64,000 bases of DNA, taken from contig OZ018417.1 of the NCBI GenBank assembly GCA_963969595.1, positions 12,340,501 to 12,404,500 on the forward strand, written 5' to 3'. The position numbers and the translations under genes were made by a program. Below, in pieces: positions 11,401 through 23,200 of the stretch. A model generated the notes under the pieces. That model was not told where the DNA came from. It was given only the letters and a program-made list of their open reading frames with translations, and searched no databases. Position 1 is the first letter of the stretch. Each line of letters starts with the position of its first letter. The DNA comes from Neckera pumila. Taxonomy: Eukaryota; Streptophyta; Bryopsida; Hypnales; Neckeraceae.

Positions 11401-12591
11401 CTGATATAATGCAAAAGATGCGTCAAGACGGCTTTACTCCAGACGTTCATTCGTACACCTCCTTTACGAATGCATGTTGTAAGGCAGGGGACATGCAGGT
11501 ATCATTTCTTTGAATCTTCTGATCGAGTTTTCCTTGAGGGATGTACTCCATATATAGTTATGTTGGACGTATTTGCAGTTAGCACTGTATACTCGTTCTC
11601 TGGGAATTTTTTACTTCATCTCGATGCTTTTTTTATCGGTAAATTCAGAAGACAGTAATAGGGTTTTGAACATGCTATAACCTTGAAGACCAGAAATTCA
11701 ATAGAGGAAGAAGAAAAAACATCAACATGTGTCTGGGTGTTGTGTGCAGAAAGCGACAGAAACAATTGAGCAGATGAAGCAGAAAGGCGTACAACCTAAT
11801 CTGCAAACCTATACAACTCTTGTGCATGGATGGGCATCCGCATCGTACCCTGAGAAAGCTTTGGTTTGCTACGACGAAATGAAAGCTGCTGGGATGGAAC
11901 CTGACAAACCACTTTACCACTGCATCATGACTTCCCTTCTTTCAAGAGCTGCAGTGGCGCGTCAGACAGTATTTGATGGTGTGTTAAGAGTGACGTCCGA
12001 AATGGTAGAACAAGGTATATGTGTCGATTTTGCCACTGCCAAGCACTGGCAGAGGTTTTTGATCAAAGCTGAGAGGCAACCCGGTGATTTGACTAGAGCT
12101 GTGGCGAGAATATTTCCACCAGGTACAAATCGTTATATCCCATGCCGTTACCGTTTCCGTAAATTTTATGCTAGAGAGTATTAGCCCTGCATCTGTATCC
12201 AATTCAGCAAGTGTTCAGCACCAAGGTTTTCAGTGAAAATTAGACTGTTTCTAGAGCTTAAGATAGCATCATGGAACGAATCTTCCCCGCGATTCATGGA
12301 GAGGTCTCCCTTGGTCATGCGGAGCCCTCTCCATAAGACGTGGAGAAGCCTTCATATGGGGAGGCAACATATGAAACAGACTAAGTTTTCTGAAAACCTT
12401 GTTACAGTATCCTCATGCCTTTGTGTTTTGCACGTACTCTTTCTTGTGTTGTATGACTTATTCAATTTTTGGAAACAGAATGGAAAGCAGCAGTAGAAGA
12501 AGCACGAGCAGTAGAAGAAGCTGACAAGCCTGACTCAACGGAAGACGCTGAAACTGGTGATGATTACGAAGAAGAGTGGGACTATCAGTAA
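5484..12591 (+). CDS. PPR4: PPR4-like RRM plus pentatricopeptide repeat protein, plastid rps12 trans-splicing factor
   Basis: Twelve exons: 5484-6098, 7352-7492, 7627-7754, 7886-8026, 8476-8562, 8690-8843, 9272-9331, 9425-9853, 10436-10731, 11369-11498, 11750-12122, 12479-12591. Phases join without a break into 888 residues. Residues 1-100 look like a plastid transit region. An RRM at about 105-186 has RNP2 VFVGNL (107-112) and RNP1 KGYCFLFF (147-154). About 15 P-class PPR motifs of 35 residues follow, then a conserved C-terminal block (YHCIMTSLLSRAAVA) and an acidic tail. This RRM-plus-PPR order is specific to PPR4, which in maize, rice and Arabidopsis binds the first rps12 intron and drives its trans-splicing. 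Intron 6 has a GC donor (AAG/GCAAGT). Start ATG 5484 lies in a good context (GTCACCATGG). Eleven introns is unusual for a PPR gene. Confidence 0.94.
6139..6885. repeat. Tandem duplication inside PPR4 intron 1
   Basis: The blocks 6139-6490 and about 6589-6885 are diverged direct copies. Both carry GATATGGTTATGGCTT, GTTAGGGTTTTAGCATGG (GATAGGG in the second) and AGCTCATGACCTGATA. A third partial echo lies near 7160-7240 (GTTGTTAGGGAGTTGTA). The intron (6099-7351) is the longest in the gene and most of it is made by this duplication. No coding content. Confidence 0.8.
8100..8345. repeat. Repeat shared by PPR4 introns 4 and 8
   Basis: Part of intron 4 (GGTTATAATTTCTTCTTTCTAT through CCATCTTATTC, described here by its ends only) resembles intron 8 at about 10270-10420, which has GGTTATGATTTCTACTTTC and GGCCATTTGGGCAGTTTGG. 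The two may be copies of one short dispersed element or remnants of an internal duplication of the gene. Confidence 0.45.
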
Positions 12592-13344
12592 GAGTAAAAA
12601 ATTAGTTGCCTTACCATTATCAATTGACAATTTGCAGGACATCTCTAGTTAGTGTAGAATCCATGCTGCTGGTGTAAATTGAATTTTGGACACATCATGC
12701 AGAGCTAATTCTCAGGTAGAAGGACAAAGATGTTCTAGGTCTCTCACAAGGATTACCAAATGCTGTCCTTTAATGTAACATACATCTCAGGTAAGATTCT
12801 TCCTGTTTACTTGTGATCAAGGCTGGCGTTGAGAACACGAACTCAACGTGTGTGCCAATGGAACAAAAATACTTGAGCCTTGCTAAGTTTCTCTTATTCA
12901 TGGGAAGTCGTCACTAAATGCTAAATCCACCTTCACAGCGAGTCTTGCCTTCAGAAATTGATAGTCGCTTGATTTTGTTGTCAACTGCTCAAATTGGCTT
13001 GAAGATGGTTACAATATTGTTTTGGAAGTAGCCACAGAGGAATAAGATATAACCAGGAAGTTTTGAAGTGAGGTATGGACACCCCTAATCAACAATGCCC
13101 AAAATGCAGCACCTACATTGGGACCAAAAAGTGTCACAAAAAATTAGATATCTATGGCATAGAATGAACACAATAAGAACATGAGAGCCTAGTTGTACTT
13201 TGTGTCTGCCAATGTTGCAATACTTTTGTGGCTATATAAGGGACCTACTTAGGCCAATGACCTTAACCTACTCATGGAAGACAAATTATTGTCTATTATT
13301 TTCTTTGCCACTAAGATATGTAGACCTATTTTCTTTGCCACTAA
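12592..13344. other. Region downstream of PPR4, no gene seen
   Basis: Includes the presumed PPR4 3' UTR and a second copy (13095-13200) of the dispersed repeat at 372-490. At 13300-13345 the phrase TTTCTTTGCCACTAAGATAT occurs twice in tandem, directly before the broken left side of the next transposon. No coding region is supported. Confidence 0.5.
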
Positions 13345-14005
13345 GATATGCACTATAGACTTTGATTTTTTTTTTTTTATGTTGAATAATTGAGTTGAGA
13401 ATCTAGGAAAATAAAATAAAAATAAAATACACTTGATTTTCATTCTTTAAAAAATTGTTAAGTAGAAGTAGGTCCAAGATTGAAAGCAAAACTAAATCGT
13501 CAATAACTCTAAGATGGGATTAAAACACTATAATCCCAATGGTGAGATTGTTTTAGCAAACAAACTTAACTTTGTCAAATATTTTTTTTTGAAAAATTGT
13601 GAAAATTGCTTTCAAAAATGAATCCTACAACTTATTTTGTCAAGGAGATGCTCTAATTGCCCGAAAAATAAGATTGTCCATAACTTTCACACAACAAATC
13701 CAAATGGAATGAATCAAAGCTACCCGTATATAGAAAATTATAATCTATGAGAAAAAGGTTAAAAAAAAATTTAAAAGTTTTTTGTGTGAAAAGGTTTCCG
13801 CCCGCCAAACTGAAAAAAAAGGACCTTTTGTGCAGTAACTTTTGCTCCCGAGCACCAATTGAAATAAAAATTATATTCTCATAAAGCTAATGTGTTTTTC
13901 TATCTTCACAAAAAGTTTCAAAAAAAATGATGAGTACTGAGGCCGTAGTAGCCTGCTTGAAATCCATTTTGTCCCCTAAGGAGACAATGGGACTTTAGGG
14001 GTTAA
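13345..14005 (+). mobile_element. TTAA element, subgroup A, left end missing
   Basis: From about 13345 the sequence matches the interior of the intact elements at 28634-29545 and 51370-52299 (GAGTTGAGAnTCnAGGA, TGTTAAGTAGAA, TAACTTTTGCTC). It ends in the family right terminus GACTTTAGGGGTTAA, with TTAA at 14002-14005. A subterminal hairpin sits at 13969-13987. The left terminus is absent, apparently lost at a deletion near 13340. It has no intact reading frame. Confidence 0.75.
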
Positions 14006-14106
14006 ACATAAATCATTTTAGCTATGTTCATTTTTCATTCTATGATTTCTATGAATGTCATTCATCATATAATTATAGTTCTTTGGGTCATTCTTGGATT
14101 AAACCT

Positions 14107-14938
14107 TCAACCCCTTAAGGACAAACTTTCTAATTTTGAACAACAAATGAATAATACATCCCAAGCACACAAAAATGTGTTTTTTCATCCACTATTTTTT
14201 TTTAAGATTCGTGCATTAATTCTTTAACATTTAAATGGTATTGATCTTGAAGATTTTGATTTGAAAATATTCTATGTTTCATAGGGCACTAGTAGGTCTA
14301 GTCTCAAAAAATAACTTTTTCAGTTCAAAAATGACCTTAAAAAATAAATTGAATTAAAATGTAAAATAAAAATCTTCAAAAATCACTATGATTAGAACTT
14401 AACATTTTCAACTCAAAAGAAAAGAAAAGTCTTGAGAGAATCACAAATATGGAATCTACAATCAATTTTAGAAAGAAATTTTAAATTTTGGCTTCAAATT
14501 TTATTGAAAAATATTGGTTTGTGAACTAATAGTGATCTAACCACGTGGATAATATAGTCTTATGTGAACCATATATACTATGACATATTTGATTCTTCAA
14601 ATATAAAATATAATGTACTAAAATACTAAGACATATGCCATTGAAATGATAGTTCAACAATTAGCATCTTTCATTTGAATGTCATTTTACAATCTAAACT
14701 TTATCATGCTCATATACAACACTATACGTGCAAATATGTGACCATTTTATAGACATGTCAAATGTACAATAATATTCAAAATTAGAAAAGTCTTCTATAA
14801 TTGAATTCGTCTCAAGATAAACTTTTGTCACTATAAAATTAATTATATACATCAATCCATACACCTTTTATATATAGACATATAAAAAGAATCAATATCA
14901 GTTCCAAAATTAGGCTTCCCAAACCTTTAAGGGCTTAA
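14107..14938 (-). mobile_element. TTAA element, subgroup D, degenerate
   Basis: The left end reads TCAACCCCTTAAGGACAAAC (TTAA decayed to TCAA) and the right end CCTTTAAGGGCTTAA. Its interior is the reverse complement of the element at 54049-54626, for example AATTTTATTGAAAAATATTGG and a block of AAAAATGACC and TTCAAAAATCACTATG. It is about 830 bp, longer than its partner, so it probably holds a secondary insertion in its right third. No coding capacity. Confidence 0.65.
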
Positions 14939-15499
14939 AGGAGTATCTGGTTAGAAGAAAATCCAAAGTCAAAAAGAAAACCAAATTGAAGGGACAAATT
15001 AGGAAAGAAGAATCCATGACAAAATGTCATTAGTTAATCAAATGTCTTTGGGGTCACACTAGGGATAATCCTTTGCTTTGAGTCAAAATCTTGGATCTTC
15101 CAGTGTTTTGGATACCATATGTCATATTTAAATTTGGAAGGATAAGGCATGTGACCTAGGTAGTCAACCAAAAATTTGGTAGATTTTGGGATATGTAGTT
15201 GCATTCTTTGTTTCTATAATTTCTCTCAGAGTCATTCATCATCTACTTTTAAGGTGTTGAGGCGTTTTGGGTTTATCTCTGAAAGGACGAGACCTATCAC
15301 TAAGTTATTTTATAGAAAAATGATGTGATTTTTTAATCAATAGATTAGGTGCATTTTTCATTTCTAAAGTGATCTAGAAAATCATCCATTGGCCCACTTT
15401 TTAGTCCCAAAGGCCTTCAAAGTTAACAATTTCATATGAGACGCCAATTCCAATTATCTTCAAGGAATCTTTCAAGAAAAAAATTCTAAAAAGTGGAAT

Positions 15500-15690
15500 T
15501 AGTCTAAGAATAGTAAAAATAGTCCCTACTTGTAACTTGTAATAGAAGAAGGTTTAACTAAGAGTAATACCAAAAAAACACAGCATCAAACTCCATCAGA
15601 CCCCAATTGGTACTTGAAGAAGTTTCCTCATGTGTTTTTCTCAAACTCTGGCTCTTGGTCCCTCATTGCACACACTTTACGCATTAAAGG
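15500..15690 (+). mobile_element. MITE family 1, degraded copy
   Basis: The core phrases GGTTTAACTAAGAGTA, CAAACTCCATCAGA and CTCTTGGTCCCTCATTGCA match the better copies at 27936-28121 and 53468-53639. The right terminus is degraded (CTTTACGCATTAAAGG) and the left terminus cannot be placed with certainty. Confidence 0.6.
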
Positions 15691-15699
15691 TCTATTCTT

Positions 15700-16574
15700 G
15701 CTTGGTATTAAAAAGTATTGTTATTGAGGGTCTTAGGAACAAATTTAGACCTAGTGTAAACCAACCATTTATTGTACAAACCAAAAAAACGGACAACAAC
15801 CGTTCCCATTTACCAAACAATAACTTCATGATTCAACTACCAATTCAATTGCGAGGGGAACAAAATTTTGTATCATCACCTAGTGACTGCATGCTGTGCG
15901 GTGAAGGATTGCAAGGAATTTTTAATTAGATTTTTAGCTTCACGCCTTCAAATTGCAATAAAATTTCTAGTAAGAAATCTTTCTACATTTGTTTTTCAAA
16001 TGTGAATCTCAACATGACATTTAATAATCACGCCAAATTTCAAAACATACAAGTCTCTATATTTATATAGAAAAGGATTTTAACTTTGTCTGTGCGGTAA
16101 TTTGCAAGTTTACAGTACTTTTGGACTAGATTCTTATTGCAAACATCACCTCTAACACCAAGTGCAAAATACCCTAACTCTAGTAATTCAGTGAGTTAAA
16201 GTCCCCATTAGACAACATTTTGGAGGTCTAAAGGACTATGAATTCCCTTGAGTTCCCCGGACTGTGGGAACTTAGCCACAGCAGTAGCCTAATGTGGCAA
16301 CGATTGCCATGTCAGAAAATATATATGTTTATTTAAAATTTTAAAATTTTTAATACTTAATATTCTAACAATAGCACTGTTCATTACAGCAAGGGAAACA
16401 AGGCTGAAATGGCCCTTTCAATCCCTTGCAAAAAAAATTGCAAATCAGCTGATAAATAGGTTTTATTTTTTCTGGCACCATGGTGCCAAACTCTAGTGTT
16501 TTGGCAGAGTGATAGTGGATTAAATTTGGAAGAACCATCCTCCATTTAAAGTAATAGGCCTAGAAATTGCCCAC
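15700..16574. other. AT-rich spacer, no gene
   Basis: No coding region is supported. The stretch 16250-16500 (CCACAGCAGTAGCCTAATGTG, ATTGCCATGTCAG, then a long A/T-only run) resembles the layout of 36419-36972 and 54640-54900 (a motif like CCACATCAGC beside A/T runs). It may be a decayed relative of the terminal-inverted-repeat element at 36419. Confidence 0.35.
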
Positions 16575-17509
16575 TTAATTTCTAAAGGTCGGAGACTATG
16601 TTTCACCAAAAGCACTCCAAAACTGCAATTTCTAGTACAAGTATCAAATTTTAGAAAAAAAACATTTTTGGACACATGTAACCGTAGGATCTTGTAGTAA
16701 ACTTGTTTGAGAATACGTAGAAAAAATTTCAGAATTTTCCACCTTGTACATTGCAAGATATATTAGCATTTGAATTGACAAAAACCCTTTTTTTGGCCTT
16801 GCAGAAATCCGGGCAGCTGCACTTCACAAGGTCACATTTAACTGAAAAAATGTCCAAAATTGTGGTTACTCTTTGGATTCATTCTTCAAAGCAAGATGAC
16901 TACATGCTTGAAAAAATTCAGATCATTTGGAATAGTACAACATATAGGAAAAAAATAGATTGTAGAAAGAAGTAGAGAATGATTCAAAACACGAAATTGT
17001 TAAGAATTTAATTATGGAATAAAAAAATGTCAATCCCAACGGTTGTAATGTTGCAATAAACAATATACATCCTATGTTTTTATTTTTTTCAAAAAATATT
17101 AAAAATTGAATTAAATAAAGGACTTCTAAGTTTATTTTAGAGTAGGGAATCCATAACTGCCTGCAAACTAGAACACCTCATAATTTTTATCTCATAAATC
17201 AAAATGGAATAATTCAATGCTTTATGCATATATATAAATCTAAAGAACCAATTTCAAATTTTTATTTTTTTTAAAAGTGATTTTTCAGAATATTTTTGAG
17301 GTTCCCACCGACCGTTGAATATGACATATCATCCATTAACTTTTTAACAATGTAGTCAAAAGTTTTGAAAACTGTTGGGCCTTAAAGCTACTCCTTGGGC
17401 ACACATTGTATGAAATTTTCAAAGAAAAAAAATAGAATTTCCATTTGTAGTGAGCTGCCCAAAATTGCTATGTTGCCAAAAAAACACCGTTTGGTCCTTT
17501 AGGGATTAA
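16575..17509 (-). mobile_element. TTAA element, subgroup B, complete
   Basis: It is bounded by TTAA at 16575-16578 and 17506-17509. The left terminus is TTTCTAAAGGTC and the right terminus GGTCCTTTAGGGATTAA. At 935 bp it is full length. Its interior is the reverse complement of the copies at about 56361-57274 and 63422 onwards (GGGCAG, GAATCCATAACTGCC, TTGTTAAGAATTTAATTATGG). No transposase frame is present, so it is non-autonomous. Confidence 0.8.
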
Positions 17510-18080
17510 GAGTTGAAAGTGAATTTTGGGGAGGCGAAGCTTCTTGAAATAATTTTCAGTTAGTTTTGCTTGAAAAACAAATGGAATTGGCATCTAACCT
17601 CAAGTTGTTTCATGTTTTTTGGAGCTTTATGGATTTAGTTATAAAATTTTGAAATTGAAATGGCATAAGGCTCTAAAATTGCTCATCTTCTAAAATGTAC
17701 ACTCTTTAAACATTGCTGAAGACTATGAAAAAGAACATGTACAAACAATGTTCATTTTAGGACGTGGGCGGTTTTAAAGCCTGTGCGATTTCAGAGCCTG
17801 TTACCTTACTGCATCTACAGTTCAAAAGAAAACCCTTGCTGATGAACGGAACCTCCGACCTTACCTTCGTGACGAATGCACAGACCTCGTGTCGCGCCGC
17901 AGGAAACCCAAGCGGAAGATACTGACACTTCGTCCATCCATGCGTGTGACACTGTACATCATCCCACCTCATCCGCCTCCGTCATCCCCATTTCACCGCA
18001 ATTTCTCCCTCTCCCTTCCCCCATCGATTTCTTGCATCACTCGTCAATCCTCTTGCCATATAAACTTAACTTAGCCCACA
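17510..18080. promoter_or_regulatory. Upstream region of the MsrB gene
   Basis: From about 17830 composition changes to a C-rich, gene-like leader. A TATA-like CATATAAAC lies near 18057-18065, only about 20 bp before the first ATG at 18081. That position is too close to serve the first ATG but well placed for the internal ATG at 18231. Confidence 0.4.
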
Positions 18081-19580
18081 ATGGCATCCACACTCATCAC
18101 CACGCTCACCACCGCCGTCTCCACTTCGTGTCTTGCTCTCGCCACGCCCAAAGCTTTGGCTGTATCCTTCCGACCCGCTCGTCTCTCTCTTCAGACCTCT
18201 TTTCAGGCCTCGCAACGCAAAGCTTTAGCTATGGCATCCGCAGGAGGACCCAACACCAACCAAGTCGCCAAGTCCGAGGAGGAGTGGCGGGCAGTGCTCA
18301 GTCCTGAGCAGTTCCGCATCCTGCGACAGAAGGGCACAGAGTGAGTGGCCACGCTGAGAATTATATTGGCTTTCGGATTTGGAATTGAGGAGGGGGTTTG
18401 TTGTGAGAGAGGATTGAGAATGTGATTGTTGGGTTACCATGAGTCTTGTGTTTGTGTTTGTGTTTGTGTTAGGGTGAGGTTTGTCACGGGGGTGCAATTG
18501 GGGGTCCTGTGGGTGGGTTTTGATGCAATTGGAATGGGGTTTGAGATTTGGGTACTTGGGAGGAGTATTTATGACTGAATCGTCAATAGTGTTAAGGAGT
18601 TTCTTCACAATTTAAGCGTAGTTGAGAGGTTTAGTTGCAAATAGGGTTTATCGGGGGAGGAGGAATGACAGTCGTGTGAATGGCGATGAGCAGGTATCCT
18701 AATACCGGTGAGTACAACAAGACGAAAGACGAAGGAGTGTACGAATGTGTAGGCTGCAAAGCGCCGCTTTACAAGTCCACCACCAAGTTCGACTCCGGCT
18801 GTGGGTGGCCCGCCTTCTATGAGGGCATCCCCGGTGCCATCAATGAGACTGTAAGTGCACTTATTCCTTGGCCACTCATTTTCTTCCGTGTTTGGTAGAA
18901 TCCTCATATTCATAAACATGTTGTGTGGCCTATCATGGTAAGGTTATGTGTGAGTTCTTTGAGGTTCAAGTAGGGGTTGCCAGGGTTCAAGACTTGTGGT
19001 CCGAGAATTGTTATGACAATTTGGGAATAGCGATTTTGAAATTTCTACGACGAGGTCTAATTGGCCCGACCGAACGTGGCCGGATTACCAGACAAATTAT
19101 GGAATCAAACGAACTCTGAAATCACAAACCCTGATACCCCCTAGTGAATCCATGTTATGCTATGTTCCTGTGTCTTATGTATCCAGTAGGAATTGGGCTT
19201 AGATTTGACATATTTGGGGCATCTTCACCTGAGTAGGTCAAGTAAAATAGTAATCAAACTTCGGTGTCAAAATTGAGAAACTTCGACTTCGTTGGCACTT
19301 TTCAATTGTTATGACGATGGATTACTACTATGATCCAGTAATGCAGCTGTAACCTTCTGCTCTCAGTGATGTTTCTGCGCATTTGTGTGCAAAACTAACG
19401 GTTTGGATTGTTGCGTCATTCCAGCGCGATACAGATGGGCGTCGTGTGGAGATTACATGCGCAGCTTGTGGAGGACACTTGGGTCATGTGTTCAAGGGCG
19501 AGGGGTTCTCGACCCCAACTGATGCCAGGCACTGTGTGAACAGCGTCTCATTGAAGTTCACTCCCGCAAATAAGTCCTAG
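18081..19580 (+). CDS. MSRB: Peptide-methionine (R)-S-oxide reductase, MsrB type
   Basis: Three exons (18081-18340, 18694-18850, 19425-19580) join in phase into 190 residues. The enzyme reduces methionine-R-sulfoxide in proteins back to methionine. The core from about residue 62 is complete: [20 protein letters not shown], zinc ligands C105/C108 (CVGC) and C151/C154 (CAAC), resolving C123 ([10 protein letters not shown]) and catalytic C176 (RHCVNS). It most resembles the plant MSRB5-9/MSRB3 group. The first 50 residues are rich in Ser, Ala and basic residues with few acidic ones, consistent with plastid targeting. A second Met at residue 51 (MASAGGPNT), just before the core, could give a cytosolic form. 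The gene converges on the S-acyltransferase gene 690 bp away. Confidence 0.95.
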
Positions 19581-20270
19581 AAGAATGGAGCTCGAGGATG
19601 TCCTGTATTTATAGCAACAACTGTTTGCATGGTGAAATTGAGGAGAATGGGTTTAGAGACCACGGCATCTGTACTGTACAAAATTGTAAAGCCCGTGATG
19701 TGTGCTTGAGGAGCACTGGATTAGCATTTGAGAAGGGCTCATGAACCCTGGATTTAGTATTGTAATTACATGCACGGTTTTGCTTCTTCCGAGTAATGAC
19801 TATTTCCACTGTTTTAGTTCCGACCCTTCACACCTTGACCTCGTTAATCGGACTGATATTCTGGCGTCACCAATGAATGAATGAATGACAGAATTTGAAT
19901 GTGTGACTTGTGTGCTGCTAGTGACAAGTGTGCAACTCGTGAAAAGAATTCAAAAATTTGGCAGTGACTACCGTAATGCCTGTTTGATGGGCCAATGCTC
20001 ACTATTCTCATGAGATGAGCTCCAAATTGTCCACAAAAAGAATCCGATTTCCTTTTCCAAGAAGCTGTTGGGGTACTTCCTCGACACTGAAAGGCGTACG
20101 CACAGTGAACGTGCTCCTCACCAAGTATTTTTTTTCCTTCCAGACTTCAAGTCCTTTTACTTATGCTTATGCAGGGCTTCCCCTGTTACAATAGAAATTG
20201 GTTTTAAAATACATCAATGACGACCGTAGAATTTGAGAACTACTCTACAAGGAATGATTTAGACACACTA
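19581..20270. other. Convergent intergenic region between MsrB and the S-acyltransferase
   Basis: It holds the two presumed 3' UTRs facing each other. AATGAATGAATGA near 19872-19886 is a short tandem repeat. There is no gene or transposon end that I recognise. Confidence 0.5.
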
Positions 20271-23200
20271 TCACCTGTCACTGGGATCTAGACCATGAGA
20301 AGGCAACATAATCACTCGCGAATGTGTTCTGGAACTGCTTGCGGGTCCCGGATTTCCTGGAATGCCAGACCTCAATGGTAAGGGGGGTCTGGGAGGTTGG
20401 TTACTTGTGGACGGGGGTCTCCTAATTGCCTCCCCAATAGGCATGAGTGGGCTACTAAAAAAGATAGAGGGCTCGTTTACTTGCAAATTCCCTGTGTGTC
20501 TACTTGGAAATCTTTGAGAAGAAACTACTCCTGAACCTGTTGTGGGATAAGGTCCTACATCTGGGTGGGCAAGATCAGCATCTGATTCTGATGAAAAGGA
20601 TGAGGATGCAGGCCTTCTGCTTGATCTGCTTTGATATGCAGACAGGACGGAAGTGCTTATTCCTCGACCCCTGAACTGGATAGTCCTGGATGCCGATCTT
20701 ACTCCTCTGAACTGGCTCGTTGCTCTAGGATCTAAACTATGTCCACTTGTAGAACCTGCCGGTGAGAGCTGGCTTTCTCGGATAAACATCATTCTTCCCT
20801 TTGCAGGACGTCTCATGTCATCAGTGGTCTCTCCGGCAGAGGCGTCATATCCATCACTCAGGGTAGCTCCAATTGCTCTAGCAATTTTGGGGAGGGTCTT
20901 AACCCTGCTGCCGGAAGGGTCAACCGGGTGAGACGTGAAATCTGCTTCCGGCTGTTTTGGTGCAGAAGATTCTGACGGTGCAGAAAACCTTGAGGCAGCA
21001 TCGACAAGGCGTCGGCCAATAAAAGAAGATCTCGATGACGACGTCTGGCTGCCTGAACCCTTCAAATCCATTCCCAAGCTCTTGGACCACACCCCAAATA
21101 CTTCTGGCTCCCTGCCCGTGCGTATCTTTGGAAGCTCCGACTTGTACGGAGACAAGGACATGGAACTCCTGACATCATCACTATTTCTCTGGGATAGTTC
21201 AAGCGGTGTACCGAATTCGGTGCTCCCAATACTATGTTGACTGCTATTACTGGTGTAGCTTTCATCGGACTCATTTAATACTTCCAAATCAGGAGGTGGT
21301 ACTGGTCGTAAAACAGACGAAGCTTTCCGGGCGCTTGCTGCTGCACGAGTAGCCTCCGCTTTGTTGAGCTTTGCAAGTCTCCAAGCACTGATTCTCACAT
21401 TTCCAGGCTTGTTCTTTGGAGGATTATTCTGTTGTTCAGGGCGCCCGGTGGCAGACAATGTGCCAGATGCTGAATGTGGAATCGCTTCATCCTGCAAATA
21501 GCCATAATTTAGCGATACAACGTTTCTCTACTGGAAAGCCATCATACAATTCTCTTCGGTCATTTAGCAATCTGATTACTTAGCAATCTCCTATATTTAC
21601 TTGTATACTAAATCCAGGACGATCGAAAGCATGTCGTATAAATTCCAAAAATCTACCTAAGCACACAAACAAGGGTGGACCACAGACGAGAGCAACGCCA
21701 ACCTTACGATCGATCGCCAGTTGTGAAGTTGCAGATCGTATTAGACACAAAATAACATATTAACCAACGCAGAAAAAAAATGTCCAACTCAACTAATGCT
21801 ACCAACTTATGATCCTCAACTTACCACAAAACACTTGAAGATTGAAAGGGTTGTCAGAACCTTCTCATTCCATTAATAGTTAGGAAAGAGTCCAGGCCTC
21901 CAGAGAAATAGAATTAAATAAAAAAGAAATGTTTACCTGATGCTCTACAAATATGCGAGGTGGCGTACACCAACCATGTTGTTGATGTCCTAGCGAGCTT
22001 GATCTGCTCATATCAGGAACTGTTGACCCGCTGGCAGTTGTGGTTACCTCATCCTCAACAGGTGACTCTCCCGGTTGTGCCCGCACAGCCACTACATATT
22101 CATACGTGGTGATTCCCTGACGGAACATCAAAGAAGCCCTCAGAAGATGCGTGACCCAACTGACTGACTAACTGAAGAGTGAGAGAAAGAGGGAGCATCG
22201 CGAAAGCACTGTCTTGGAACACTCTCCATATAGCAAAGAAATCTCTGGCAATGAAAGAGTTTTATCTTCACGACGACAAATTCAATTTGTAGAGAAGTTC
22301 TTCACCCTAAGGCATGCCGTACAGACGAATATGCAAATTGATTTTCTCATATGGAAAGTAGCAATTCAACTCACCTTCTTAATAAGGATAAGATGGAAAA
22401 AGAAAAGCTCGCCCAATGGAATACACGCTAACAAGGTCACCGCAGTGCATACAGCCTGCATTAAACATGGACATGTCAAATACTTCACAAGCTTGCAGCT
22501 TTAAGAGCACTAATAAGCACGCACATTCCATGGCCTCATAAATGTGCAAAATTGCAGCAGTTCTTGAGAAAATGATGGCATGTCCTAAGCTGAACAGCAC
22601 TCCGGTTAAAACTCTGTATGGGATGGAACTATTATATTAGCTGCAATCCCTCTCACTGTCTTCAGTCCTCAGGATTCAAGGGAACATATCCTGGCACTAA
22701 TACCAAAGCAATCACCTCGACTAACTTCATTTGTTAGACATCTAAGATTTTACTCTTCTCCATCCTCACAACGCTTCCAGAGTATAACTGTTGATTCATT
22801 TAGCAACAAAAAAGTCAGGAAATGGAGCACTCAGGAAAAACATAGAAAACCAGTCACCAAATTATTGGCCTAGTTGAATACAAACTATAACCCCTTTAGA
22901 TGAGATCATACCACTACAGATGCGAACGGGGCCCTTGTAAAACCATTCCCAAGTTTATCCATTACTTGCTCCACTAGACGTTGCCTATCAACAAAGCAGC
23001 GTACAAACACTGCTGTTCCAACGATCCCTTCCACTATAAGCTGCACAACAAAAAGAGAGAATAAAATTCGTTATAATACATCCTACAACTCAGATCTCGA
23101 GTAGACGCAGAGTCTCTCATATCAAGCTGTAATCAACCGAAAGACTTCCGGTTGTGGAGAAGGATGAGGCCATTTCATTTCAGAGCATGCCATAAGGGGA

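Noticed and set aside
17876..18307. Open frame of 143 codons overlapping the MsrB first exon in another frame
   Set aside because: It is a composition effect over a C-rich leader and transit peptide. The MsrB frame is supported by conserved residues and splice phases.
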